From contig NZ_JBHSGR010000016.1 in assembly GCF_042654585.1 (NCBI RefSeq), positions 56,961 to 120,960 of the forward strand: a stretch of DNA of 64,000 bases, in the 5' to 3' direction. A program made the translations under genes and the position numbers. Of this stretch, positions 25,314-33,746 are shown piece by piece. The notes under the pieces are model-generated. The model had not been told where the DNA came from. It made no database searches and was given only the letters and a program-made list of their open reading frames with translations. Position 1 is the stretch's first letter, and every line of letters starts with the position of its first letter. The DNA comes from Geodermatophilus arenarius. Lineage in GTDB: Bacteria; Actinomycetota; Actinomycetes; Mycobacteriales; Geodermatophilaceae.

Positions 25314-26293
25314 GGACCGCGTCGGCCACGCTGCAGGGAGCGGTGGGGCCGGCCGCGCCCGCCGATCGGGGCACCCTCCCCAAGACAGTTCACCGCTGCG
25401 TCGACGTCGGCAGTCACATGGTGGCGGTCACCGTCCGCGGTACCCGTCCCACGCCGGCCTCGGCGGCCGCGGTCATCGTCACCGGGGCCGGTGACTGCCA
25501 GGCATCGTGGACACCGGCCGCCGACCTGCTGGCGAACCACACCCGCGTGATCACCTACGACCGGGCCGGCCTGGGCCGCGGCCGACCTGGCCCGGCTCCG
25601 ACCGTGCAGGGCTACCTCGACGAGCTGCAGGCCGTGCTCGACGCCTGCCTGCCCGAGGGCCCCTACGTGCTGGTCGGGCACTCCCTCGGGGGCCTGATCG
25701 CACGCCTGCACGCGCAGCAGCACCCCGACCGGCTGGCCGGCCTCGTGCAGGTCGACGCCACCCCGGAGCAGATCGCGGACGACCGCGCGGTGCAGGTCGG
25801 CTTCGCCGTCTCCGGCGTGCTCGCCCACCTGCTGCGGGGCCTCGCGCCGTTCGGCGTGGTGCGGGCACTCCTGCGCCTGCGGGCGTTGCCCCTCTACCCG
25901 GAGCAACGCACGTTCGAGGCCCGGCTCAGCGCCGGCCAGCGCCGCGAGTGGGTCGCCTCGGTCGCCCGCAGCTTCGGCCTCCGGGGTGCGGCCGGAGCGG
26001 AACTGCGCTCAGTCCTGTCCTGCGCCCGCGAGGCGCGGCGGCGCACCGCCGGTGTGGGACGGCCCCAGTTCGGCGACCTGCCGCTCGTGGTGCTGACCAG
26101 CCGCGCGTGGGGCGAGGAGTGGGTGGCGATGCACCGCGAACTGGCCACCCGATCCACGTGCAGCATCCACCGCGTCTTCGACGACCGCCGGCACAACATC
26201 CACATGGCCCATCCCGACGCCGTCGCCGAGGCAGTGACCTCCCTCCTCCGGCCCACGTCGCTCCGACCGAACGCTGGTCCCCCACCGCAGTGA
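25310..26293 (+). CDS. Alpha/beta hydrolase
   Basis: 327-aa hydrolase. The strand-turn RVITYDRAGLGRG near residue 80 and the nucleophile elbow VLVGHSLGGLIARLHAQQ with the catalytic serine near 128 are clear. The histidine is probably in RHNIHMAHPDAVAEAV near 300, and an acid near TSRAWGEEW is likely. GTG 25310 overlaps the preceding ABM-like stop. Substrate unknown. The decayed hydrolase on the opposite strand just downstream may be a diverged relative. Confidence 0.82.
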   Translation: MRTASATLQGAVGPAAPADRGTLPKTVHRCVDVGSHMVAVTVRGTRPTPASAAAVIVTGAGDCQASWTPAADLLANHTRVITYDRAGLGRGRPGPAPTVQGYLDELQAVLDACLPEGPYVLVGHSLGGLIARLHAQQHPDRLAGLVQVDATPEQIADDRAVQVGFAVSGVLAHLLRGLAPFGVVRALLRLRALPLYPEQRTFEARLSAGQRREWVASVARSFGLRGAAGAELRSVLSCAREARRRTAGVGRPQFGDLPLVVLTSRAWGEEWVAMHRELATRSTCSIHRVFDDRRHNIHMAHPDAVAEAVTSLLRPTSLRPNAGPPPQ

Positions 26294-26449
26294 CCGCCTC
26301 GGCTGCGGCTACGCGGTTCCGGGCGTGCTGACCCGGCTCCAGCAACATGAGCGACGACCGCTCGGGCAGGCGGTGCTGGGCCGGGGCGGTGCCGCTCGTT
26401 CGGCGGAGACGCGTTGGCGGATCGTGAACTGCTCGCGCTGGGACCGGGC

Positions 26450-27000
26450 CGCCGGATCGGCCTCTGACCTCGGCGACGACGTCCAGCACGGCGCCGGCGA
26501 CCGTGTCGGGCGCGTCGGCGTGGGCGTCGCGCCCGGTGTCGGCCAGGAGGAGCCGGCCGTGGCCCGGGAGCGCCGCGAGTGCCCGTTGCGAGCCCTGCGC
26601 CAGGTCCTCGAGTCGGGCGGCCTCCATGCCGGCGAACTCGGCCGCTGCCGTGTGGAGGCTGCCGTGGCGCGCACCGAGCCGACGGGCCTGGGCGCGGTAC
26701 GGCTGAGGCAGTCGGTCGACCGCTCCCAGCGGCACGGAGGGCAGCCGGGCCAGCAGTTGGGGAACGCCCCGACGGAGGCGGTGGCCAGCGCCGTCGACGT
26801 GCGGGAGGCGAGGGCGAGCGCGCGGGTGGACGCGGCCACCCGCGCGCGGACCGGTCCCCAGGTGATCGCCGGACCGCCGGCCCCGCCGATGAACACGACG
26901 GCGGGCGCGCCGGAGCCGCTGTCGACGCAGCTCACCGGCCCCGTCCGGGTCTGCAGCCGGCGACGACGGCTCCCGGTGGTGGACCCGGCCACGTGGCTCG
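26450..27000 (-). pseudogene. Decayed alpha/beta hydrolase
   Basis: On the minus strand, one frame reads an alpha/beta-hydrolase N terminus (PVSCVDSGSGAPAVVFIGG, then AITWGPVRARVAASTRALAL, about 26800-26960). A second frame carries a hydrolase C terminus (FAGMEAARLEDLAQGSQRAL, RDAHADAPDTVAGAVLDVVA, about 26460-26660). The two halves are out of frame, and the middle with the GxSxG serine is missing. Total length is about 180 codons against 260-280 in intact relatives. Boundaries are approximate. A frameshift plus an internal deletion explains it. Confidence 0.6.
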
Positions 27001-27044
27001 CCTCCGCTTCCCTCCGGTGGTCGGGGCCGACGGCCACGGATCGC

Positions 27045-27431
27045 TCAGGCCGGCAGCGGCTCTGCGGCCGGGAGGCCACGGCCGAGGAAGCCCAGCAGCC
27101 GCAGGTGCACCGGGGCAGCAGCGGGTACGGGCACCGCAGGTCCGAACACCCCGGGCAACCGGAACGCATCGAACCCCATGCCCTCCATCAACGCGAGCAG
27201 CCACTCGGCCCGCGCCTGGTCGATCTGTTCGAGACGGTCGGTGGCGACGGCGAGGTCGAGTCCGTGGACGACGACCTCGGTCAGCTCGATGACCGCGCCC
27301 AGCGGCGCCGGCACCGGGCCGAGGGAGATCGTCAGCGTTCGCGCCACGGCGCCCGGGGCCCGCCAGGCGGCCAGGACGGCGTCGGCGGCGTCGCGGTAGG
27401 CGGCGGACGGGTGCCCGTGGAGCCAGTCGTC
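27045..27431 (-). pseudogene. N-terminally truncated TIGR03086/maleylpyruvate isomerase-like gene
   Basis: The frame encodes the C-terminal two thirds of a TIGR03086 family protein: DDWLHGHPSAAYRDAADAVL, TLTISLGPVPAPLGAVI, VVVHGLDLAVATDRLEQ, and a final LLGFLGRGLPA. The first 65-70 residues, including the usual metal-binding start of the family, are absent. Upstream of 27431 the sequence is a response-regulator fragment in another frame. The first usable start is GTG 27347, inside the domain. An intact member of the family is at 61074-61676. Confidence 0.65.
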
Positions 27432-27439
27432 CGCTCCCC

Positions 27440-27619
27440 GGCGCCCTCCAGGACGGCCAGTGCATCGAGCGCCCGCCTGCCGTCGTCGGCCTCGCCGACC
27501 ACCGTCATCCCCGGCTCGGTCGCCAGGTAGGCCGCCAGCCCGGTGCGGACCACCTTGTGGTCGTCGACCAGGAAGACCCGCGCCGGCCCTGCGTCGTCAG
27601 GCTGTGCTGCCACGGCCAC
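27440..27619 (-). pseudogene. Truncated response-regulator receiver domain
   Basis: From GTG 27619 the frame encodes ARVFLVDDHKVVRTGLAAYL and TVVGEADDGRRALDALAVL, the first 45 residues of a NarL-type receiver. It then runs into unrelated sequence and stops at 27332. The phosphoacceptor strand and DNA-binding domain are missing. Its 3' end abuts the truncated TIGR03086 fragment, so a deletion has joined two dead genes. Confidence 0.65.
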
Positions 27620-27711
27620 GCATGCTGCCCGACCTCCGGCGGACGGGGGCGGGACCCCGCCCCCGTGTGGCGAGCATCCCCGGTGCGCCCGCGGTGAGGT
27701 GCATGCACATG

Positions 27712-27750
27712 CGACAGGGGCCCTCACAGTCACTGTGAGGGCCCCTGTCG
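27712..27750 (-). terminator. Near-perfect 39-bp palindrome after tRNA copy 2
   Basis: Arms 27712-27730 and 27732-27750 are complementary over 19 bp around one central base, 2 nt past the tRNA CCA. It terminates tRNA copy 2 and may act in both directions. Confidence 0.75.
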
Positions 27751-27752
27751 TC

Positions 27753-27829
27753 TGGTAGCGGGGGCAGGATTCGAACCTGCGACCTCTGGGTTATGAGCCC
27801 AGCGAGCTACCGAGCTGCTCCACCCCGCG
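27753..27829 (-). tRNA. Initiator tRNA-fMet (CAT), copy 2
   Basis: Same 77-nt cloverleaf as copy 1, with C1-T72 mismatch and three G-C pairs beside the CAT anticodon loop. The only differences are one compensated base pair in the T-stem (GCAGG/CCTGC here, ACAGG/CCTGT in copy 1), so both copies fold perfectly and should be functional. Confidence 0.96.
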
Positions 27830-27840
27830 TCGGTGAGACC

Positions 27841-27846
27841 ACCCTA
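27841..27846 (-). promoter_or_regulatory. -10 element (TAGGGT) of tRNA-fMet copy 2
   Basis: TAGGGT ends 11 nt before the tRNA 5' end, in the same relative place as TACAGT of copy 1. The short leaders are also similar. Confidence 0.4.
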
Positions 27847-27900
27847 CACCCGGTCGCGGGGCGGGGGTGCACCGGGTCGGCACACCCCCGCCCGCGCGGC

Positions 27901-30876
27901 TCAGCCGGTCGGCGTGGCCGGCGCCGCGGCCGCGCCCTGGGCCGCCTCGTAGGCCTCGACCGCCCGCTGCAGGTCGGCCAGCGCCTGGCCCTGCGCGGCG
28001 AAGTCGCCGCTGCGCTGGGCCTCGGCCAGCCGCTGCAGCGCCGCGTCGAGGTCGGCGACCGCCTGGTCCAGCGCCGTGTCCGACCCGTCGGCCGGCGGCG
28101 TCGTCGGCTCGGCCGGCGTGGTCGGCTCCGCGGGCGTGGTCGGCTCGGCCGGCGTCGGCTCCTCGGTGTCCGGGGTGGTCCCGGCGTCGTCGGAGTCGGT
28201 CGCGGTGTCCCCCGCCCCGGCCCCGAAGACCTGGTCCAGCGCGTCGGAGAGGGTGTCGGCGTAGCCGACCCGTCCGCCGTAGTTGACCAGCACCTTGCGC
28301 AGCAGCGGGAACGAGTTCTGCCCGGTCCCCTCCACGTACAGCGGCTGCACGTAGAGCAGGCCGTTCTCCCCGATGGGCAGCGTCAGCAGGTTCCCGAACA
28401 CCGCTTGCGAGTCCTCGCTGTTGAACAGCGTCAGGTCCCGGGCGACCTCGTCGTTGGTGTTGAACGACTGCTGCACCTGCTGGGGCCCGCGGAAGGGCGT
28501 GTTGCCGGGCAGCCGGAGCACCTGGATCGAGCCGTAGGTGTCCGGGTCGCTGGAGGCGGAGATGAACGCCGAGAGGTTCTGCCTGCGGAAGGCGTTCAGC
28601 GCGCTGGTCAGCTGGAACGTCGCGTCCGGCTCGCCCGGTCGCGCGGCGAGGATGTAGTACGGCGGCTGCGCCTCCTCGGTCTGCGTGTCCTGCGTCGGGT
28701 CGGCCGGCACCGCCCAGCGGTCGTTCTGGCTGTAGAAGTCGCCCGGGTCGCTCACGTGGTAGCGGGTGAGGACGTCCCGCTGCAGCTTGAACAGGTCCTC
28801 CGGGTAGCGGACGTGGCTGATGAGCTCGTCGCTCATCTCCGACCGCTCCTCGATCACGCCCGGGAACGCGGCCATGTAGGCCTTCAGCACCGGGTCGTCC
28901 TCGTCCCACTCGTAGAGCCGGACGGTGCCGTCGTAGGCGTCCACGGTGGCCTTGACCGAGTTGCGGATGTAGTTGAACTGCTCATTCGGCAGCGCCGCGG
29001 TCCCCTGGCCGGTGAGCGCGTCCTGCGCCGCCTCGCCGAGCTCCATCCGCTCGGAGTACGGGTAGGCGTCCGACGTCGTGTAGCCGTCGAGGATCCACTG
29101 CACGCGGCCGTCGATCACCGCCGGGTAGGGGTCGCCGTCGACGGTGAGGAACGGCGCGGCCTTCTCCACCCGCTCGCGCGGATCGCGGACGTAGAGCACC
29201 TTCGAGGCGTCGTTGACCGCACCGGAGAGCAGGAAGTTGCGCTCGCGGTAGTAGATGGCGAACGTCAGCTGCCGGAAGAAGCTGCCGATCGCGACGCCGC
29301 CCTCGCCGTCGTAGGTGTTGTTGACCTCGCCCTCGGAGCCGTCCTCGGGCCGGTCGAACTCGCGGGCGTCGGCTCCCTCGGGCGCCCCGACGACGGAGTA
29401 GTCGTCGATCAGCTCGCCGTAGTAGATCCGGCCCTGCTCGACCTCGATGTCACCGGTGGTGGGCAGGTCGCGGCTGGTGAAGTTCGGCTCGCCGCCCTCC
29501 TGCCCGGTGACCACCTGGTTGGCCGGCGCGGCGACGAACCCGTTGCCGTGCGTGTAGACGGTGTGCCGGTTGATCCAGGTGTCCTGGTTCTCCGACAGGC
29601 TGCCGCTGTCGAGCTCGCGGACGGCGACGACGTAGTCGCGGGTCTCGCCGTCGATCGTGTACCGGTCGATGTCGAGCTTCTCGGGGAAGCCGTACACGTT
29701 GCGGATCTGCTGGCGCGCGGTGAACGTCCCGGCCAGCACGTTCGGGTCGAGCAGGCGGGCGTTCGGGATCGTCGCGTCGTCGTCGCGCAGCTCGGCCAGC
29801 GCGGCGTCGGTGTCGACGTCCTCCCCGGTGTTCTCCTGGGCGAAGTCCGTGTACTCGACCTCGGTGAGGTCGTAGGCCTCGCGGGTGGAGGCGATCGCCC
29901 GCTCGATGTAGTCGGCCTCGCGCTCGTTGGCGCTCGGGCGGACGACGAACTGCTGCACGATCGCCGGGTAGGCCACGCCGATCACCAGGCTGGACAGCAG
30001 CAGCAGGACCAGCGCGGCGGCCGGCAGCCGGAAGTTGCGGACGACCACGTTGGCGAAGAACGCGACGGCGCAGAACGCCGCCGCGAACACCAGGATCGTC
30101 TTGGCCGGCAGCAGCGCGTTGACGTCGGTGTAGCTCGCGCCGCTGAACAGCTCGCCGCGGTCGGAGTAGACCAGCCCGTAGCGGTCGAACCAGTAGGCGA
30201 CCGCCTTGAGCGCCACGAACAGGCCGAGCAGCACCGACAGCTGCACCATCGCCGCGCCGGTGAGCTTCTGCCCCGGCGTCTGCAGCCGCAGGCCACCGAA
30301 CACGTAGTGGGTGAGCAGCGAACCGATCAGCGCCAGCAGCACGATGGCGAAGCCGAAGCTCAGCAGCAGCCGGTAGAAGGGGTACTCGAAGACGAAGAAC
30401 GACAGGTCGAGGCCGAACTGCGGGTCGACGTCGCCGAACGGCGTCGAGTTGCGGAAGGTGAGCCAGGTCTCCCAGCTGCCCTGCGCGGTGAACCCGGCGA
30501 ACAGGCCGACGACGACCGCGACCGCCGACAGCACCAGGGTGCGGCGGGGCTCGAGCGACTGCCGGTAGCGCTCCAGGTTCTGCTGCTCCAGCGACATCGG
30601 CCGGAACGCCGGGCGGAACCGGTAGGCCAGGTAGACCGCCAGCGCGGTGAGCCCGCCGGTGGCCACGCCGGCCACGGCGAACAGCAGGGCCCGGGTCTGG
30701 AGCTCGGTCCAGAAGACCTCGGTGTACCCGGTCTCGTCGAACCAGAGGTAGTCGACGTAGACGTTGGTCAACGTCCCGATGGCCGTGAACAGCACCAGCA
30801 GCACGGCGATGGACCCGATGACCACCTTCGCGCGCCGCGACAGCGTCGGCACGGACACGGGGGGCCGCATGGCCAC
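27901..30876 (-). CDS. UPF0182 family large membrane protein
   Basis: 991-aa protein of the actinobacterial UPF0182 family (M. tuberculosis Rv3193c and Rv0064). Seven hydrophobic helices lie between residues about 18 and 310, with the family block TNVYVDYLWFDETGYTEVFW after the first. The rest is a large domain, presumably outside the membrane. A Pro/Thr/Glu tail near residues 905-935 contains three PAEPTT repeats, followed by a predicted coiled C terminus. GTG 30876 is 6 nt after GAAGGAGA. Function unknown. The neighbouring Lon-like protease is the same neighbour as in mycobacteria. Confidence 0.95.
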   Translation of the reverse strand: MAMRPPVSVPTLSRRAKVVIGSIAVLLVLFTAIGTLTNVYVDYLWFDETGYTEVFWTELQTRALLFAVAGVATGGLTALAVYLAYRFRPAFRPMSLEQQNLERYRQSLEPRRTLVLSAVAVVVGLFAGFTAQGSWETWLTFRNSTPFGDVDPQFGLDLSFFVFEYPFYRLLLSFGFAIVLLALIGSLLTHYVFGGLRLQTPGQKLTGAAMVQLSVLLGLFVALKAVAYWFDRYGLVYSDRGELFSGASYTDVNALLPAKTILVFAAAFCAVAFFANVVVRNFRLPAAALVLLLLSSLVIGVAYPAIVQQFVVRPSANEREADYIERAIASTREAYDLTEVEYTDFAQENTGEDVDTDAALAELRDDDATIPNARLLDPNVLAGTFTARQQIRNVYGFPEKLDIDRYTIDGETRDYVVAVRELDSGSLSENQDTWINRHTVYTHGNGFVAAPANQVVTGQEGGEPNFTSRDLPTTGDIEVEQGRIYYGELIDDYSVVGAPEGADAREFDRPEDGSEGEVNNTYDGEGGVAIGSFFRQLTFAIYYRERNFLLSGAVNDASKVLYVRDPRERVEKAAPFLTVDGDPYPAVIDGRVQWILDGYTTSDAYPYSERMELGEAAQDALTGQGTAALPNEQFNYIRNSVKATVDAYDGTVRLYEWDEDDPVLKAYMAAFPGVIEERSEMSDELISHVRYPEDLFKLQRDVLTRYHVSDPGDFYSQNDRWAVPADPTQDTQTEEAQPPYYILAARPGEPDATFQLTSALNAFRRQNLSAFISASSDPDTYGSIQVLRLPGNTPFRGPQQVQQSFNTNDEVARDLTLFNSEDSQAVFGNLLTLPIGENGLLYVQPLYVEGTGQNSFPLLRKVLVNYGGRVGYADTLSDALDQVFGAGAGDTATDSDDAGTTPDTEEPTPAEPTTPAEPTTPAEPTTPPADGSDTALDQAVADLDAALQRLAEAQRSGDFAAQGQALADLQRAVEAYEAAQGAAAAPATPTG

Positions 30877-31103
30877 GAGCGGTCTCCTTCAGTTGCAGGT
30901 GCGGCGGGCCCCGGGGGGCGCCGTCGCGGTGTGGCGACCGCGTGCGGTCGGACGTGTGGGGCGCCGGTCGGCACGGGCGCCGGGCTGGCGCACGAGCGGC
31001 CGGTGTCGCCCCTGACCAACGCTCGGCGCGGCACCGGGTTCCCCGGGGAGCCCGTGCTGGCCGACAGCATCCCCCACGCGGGCCGTCCCGGGACGGGTGG
31101 CGG

Positions 31104-32129
31104 TCAGCAGCCGGCGGGAGTGCGCCCCTCCCGCACGTCCTCGAGGGCGGTCAGGGCGTCGTCGAGGGTGGCCACCCGGGCCAGGGTGAGGCCGGTGGCC
31201 GGGGACCCGAGCGCGTCCGGGCAGTTGTCGGCCGGGACGAGGAACAGCTCGGCGCCGATCTCCTGGGCGGCGACCATCTTCAGCTGGATGCCGCCGATCG
31301 GGCCGACGGTCCCCTGGGCGTCGATCGTGCCGCTGCCGGCCACCACCGCGCCCTCGGTGAGGTCGGTGTCGCCGACCAGGTCGAGGATGCCGAGGGTGAG
31401 CATCAGGCCCGCCGACGGGCCGCCGACGTCGGCGACGTCGATGTCGACGTCGAACGGCGCCGAGGGCTGCTCGCCCACCACCACGCCGAGCACCGAACCC
31501 TCGCGGTCGGAGGACCCGCCCGTGATGACCGTGGCCGTGCCCGGCCGGCCGAGCCGGGTGTAGGCGACCTCCACGGTCGTGCCGGCCGGGATGGCGGCGA
31601 GGACGGCGGCCAGCGCGTCGGAGTCCGGCGTCGGCCGCCCGTCGACGGCCTCGATCGCGTCGCCCTCCTCGAGCAGCCCGTCCGACGGGGAGTCGTCGCC
31701 GGAGAGTCCCCGGACGACGACCTTCACCGGGTACCCGAGGTGGCCGAGCGCCGCGGCCTCGGCGGACTCCTCGGAGGTGAGGAAGGCCTGCCGGTTGGCC
31801 TGCTCGATCTCGTCCTCGGTCTGGTCCGGCGGGTACACCGACTCCTCGGGCACGACGCTGATCTCGTCGTCGAACCAGCCGCGGACAGCCTCGACCAGAC
31901 TCAGGCCCGCCCGGCCGACGCCGACGGTGGTGAGGTTGAGGTTGCCGGTGACGTCGTTGCGGTCGCGGCCGCGGACGGAGATGACCGGGTCGCCGTCGAT
32001 GTCGCCGAGGGTGTTGAAGGTCGGCCCGGGCACCTGGGCGACGTAGGGCACCGGCAGGGCCGCGCCGAGGACGCCGGCGACCAGCAGCAGCACCACACCG
32101 ACGGCGAGGACGGCGATCCGACGGGTCAC
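31104..32129 (-). CDS. YlbL-type PDZ and Lon-like protease (secreted or membrane-anchored)
   Basis: 341 aa. One N-terminal membrane anchor (IAVLAVGVVLLLVAGVLG), a PDZ domain near residues 130-215 (GLLEEGDAIEAVDGRPT), and a Lon-type S16 domain near 230-330. The S16 domain carries the serine in VGGPSAGLMLTLGILD and the lysine in QLKMVAAQEIGA, the Ser-Lys dyad. No ATPase domain. Homologue of Rv3194c. GTG 32129 has a leaderless -10, and the promoter is back-to-back with that of DUF2342. Confidence 0.93.
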   Translation of the reverse strand: MTRRIAVLAVGVVLLLVAGVLGAALPVPYVAQVPGPTFNTLGDIDGDPVISVRGRDRNDVTGNLNLTTVGVGRAGLSLVEAVRGWFDDEISVVPEESVYPPDQTEDEIEQANRQAFLTSEESAEAAALGHLGYPVKVVVRGLSGDDSPSDGLLEEGDAIEAVDGRPTPDSDALAAVLAAIPAGTTVEVAYTRLGRPGTATVITGGSSDREGSVLGVVVGEQPSAPFDVDIDVADVGGPSAGLMLTLGILDLVGDTDLTEGAVVAGSGTIDAQGTVGPIGGIQLKMVAAQEIGAELFLVPADNCPDALGSPATGLTLARVATLDDALTALEDVREGRTPAGC

Positions 32130-32137
32130 GACCGGCC

Positions 32138-32143
32138 AGCGTA
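32138..32143 (-). promoter_or_regulatory. -10 element (TACGCT) of the Lon-like protease gene
   Basis: TACGCT ends 8 nt before the GTG at 32129 on the minus strand with no Shine-Dalgarno, so a leaderless transcript is predicted. Confidence 0.5.
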
Positions 32144-32159
32144 GAACCTCGGGCTGGCA

Positions 32160-32203
32160 GCGTCCGCCGAGAGCGGACGCCGGAGCCCGCGCTCGGGCTC
32201 CGG
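32160..32203. repeat. Two adjacent hairpins between divergent promoters
   Basis: Stem 1 pairs 32160-32166 with 32174-32180. Stem 2 pairs 32180-32189 with 32194-32203 around CGCT. They lie between the divergent -10 elements at 32138-32143 and 32221-32226, where a terminator makes no sense, so they may be protein-binding palindromes. Confidence 0.5.
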
Positions 32204-32220
32204 TGGTGTGATCACGCGTC

Positions 32221-32226
32221 TACCGT
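32221..32226 (+). promoter_or_regulatory. -10 element (TACCGT) of the DUF2342 gene
   Basis: TACCGT ends 6 nt before ATG 32233, no Shine-Dalgarno; leaderless type. Confidence 0.5.
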
Positions 32227-32232
32227 GGGGGC

Positions 32233-33645
32233 ATGAGTGACGTGCCGTTCGGATTCGGGCTCCCCGACCGCGACCCCGAGCGCCGGGACCAGCCCGGTGC
32301 CGGCGACCCGTTCGGCTTCGGCGCCCTGTTCGGGTTCGGCGGACCGGGCGGTGCCGGGGGCGGCACCCCGGAGGAGCTCCTGGGCAAGATGCCGCTGTTC
32401 GCCGAGCTGCAGAAGCTCATGAACTGGTCGGGCGGGCCGGTCAACTGGGACCTCGCCCGGCAGGGCGCGATCAGCTCCCTGGCCACCGGCACCCAGCCGA
32501 CGTCGGAGGCCGAGCGGGCCGCCGTCACCGAGGCGGTGCGCCTGGCCGACCTGTGGCTGGACCAGGTCACCGACCTGCCCTCGGGCGCCGACCGGGCGCT
32601 GGCGTGGTCCCGGGTGGAGTGGGTCGAGCAGACGCTGCCGGCCTGGGGCGCACTCATCGACCCCCTGGCCGAGAAGGTCGTGGCCGCCATGACCTCCGCG
32701 CTGCCGCAGGAGGCCATGGCCGTGGCCGGCCCGCTCGCCGGGATCATGGGGCGGATGGGCGGCCTGATGTTCGGCGCCCAGGTCGGGCAGGCCCTCGGCC
32801 GGCTCGCCGGCGAGGTGCTCACCGGCACCGAGGTCGGCCTGCCGCTGGCCCCGGCCGGCTCGGCGGTGCTCGTCCCGCAGAACGTCGCGGCGTTCGCCGA
32901 GGGCCTGGACCGCCCGGCCGACGAGGTCCGCCTGTTCCTCGCGCTGCGCGAGGCCGCGTCGCTGCGGCTGTTCGCCCACGTGCCGTGGCTGCGCCAGCAG
33001 TTGCACGACGCCGTCCACGCCTACGCCCGCGGCATCACCATCGACCGCGAGGCCATCGAGCGCGGGCTCAACGACGCGATGGGCTCGATGGGCGGCGGCT
33101 TCGACCCGTCCAACCCCGAGGCGCTGCAGGAGCTGCTGGGCAGCGGGCTGCTCGAGCCGGAGGAGACGCCGGAGCAGCAGATGGCGCTGCGCCGGCTGGA
33201 GACGCTGCTGGCACTGGTCGAGGGCTGGGTCGACGCCGTCGTCGCGGCCGCGGCCGGCGAGCGGCTGCCCGGGCACGGGGCGCTGGCCGAGACGATGCGC
33301 CGCCGCCGCGCCTCGGGCGGCCCGGCCGAGCAGACCTTCGCCACGCTGGTCGGGCTGCAGCTGCGGCCGCGCCGGCTGCGCGACGCCGCCACCGTCTGGG
33401 GCGCCATGGCGCAGCAGCACGGCACCGGGGCCCGCGACCGGCTCTGGTCGCACCCGGACCTGCTGCCCACCTCCGACGACCTCGACGAGCCGCTGGACTT
33501 CGTCGCCCGCCAGGGCCTCGATGACGAGCTGCGCGCGCTGACCGACCCGGCCGAGGACACCGACGACGGCGGCAGCAGCAGCAGCGGCGACGGTGGCAGC
33601 GGCGACAGCGGCGAGGGTCCGGACGGGGACTCCGCCAGCCGCTGA
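32233..33645 (+). CDS. DUF2342 / zinc-dependent metalloprotease-like protein
   Basis: 470-aa homologue of Rv3195. A Gly/Phe-rich N terminus (residues 1-45) precedes the helical DUF2342 core (VNWDLARQGAISSLA, WVEQTLPAWGALIDPL, GRMGGLMFGAQVGQALGRLA). The central REAASLRLFAHVPWLRQQL block takes the place where related proteins are described as metalloprotease-like; no strict HExxH is present, so peptidase activity is doubtful. The C terminus is a Ser/Gly/Asp-rich linker of about 35 residues. Divergent from the Lon-like protease, as in mycobacteria. Confidence 0.9.
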   Translation: MSDVPFGFGLPDRDPERRDQPGAGDPFGFGALFGFGGPGGAGGGTPEELLGKMPLFAELQKLMNWSGGPVNWDLARQGAISSLATGTQPTSEAERAAVTEAVRLADLWLDQVTDLPSGADRALAWSRVEWVEQTLPAWGALIDPLAEKVVAAMTSALPQEAMAVAGPLAGIMGRMGGLMFGAQVGQALGRLAGEVLTGTEVGLPLAPAGSAVLVPQNVAAFAEGLDRPADEVRLFLALREAASLRLFAHVPWLRQQLHDAVHAYARGITIDREAIERGLNDAMGSMGGGFDPSNPEALQELLGSGLLEPEETPEQQMALRRLETLLALVEGWVDAVVAAAAGERLPGHGALAETMRRRRASGGPAEQTFATLVGLQLRPRRLRDAATVWGAMAQQHGTGARDRLWSHPDLLPTSDDLDEPLDFVARQGLDDELRALTDPAEDTDDGGSSSSGDGGSGDSGEGPDGDSASR

Positions 33646-33705
33646 GGACACTCCGCGAGGAGTGGGGGCCGGAGGCTCCCGCGATCGCGTGGCGGTCGGC
33701 CCCCT

Positions 33706-33746
33706 CGCAGGGCCCCGCGAGCCTGCGTGTGGCGGGGGGCCCTGCG
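33706..33746. terminator. Hairpin between convergent genes
   Basis: Stem of about 13 bp (33706-33718 with 33732-33746, two bulged G) ending at the stop codon of the minus-strand metallopeptidase and 60 nt after the DUF2342 stop. Confidence 0.55.

Noticed and set aside
20224..27829. An integrated prophage or integrative element between the two tRNA genes.
   Set aside because: No integrase, excisionase, phage or conjugation gene; the tRNA copies are complete and full-length, not a tRNA 3'-end attachment duplication.
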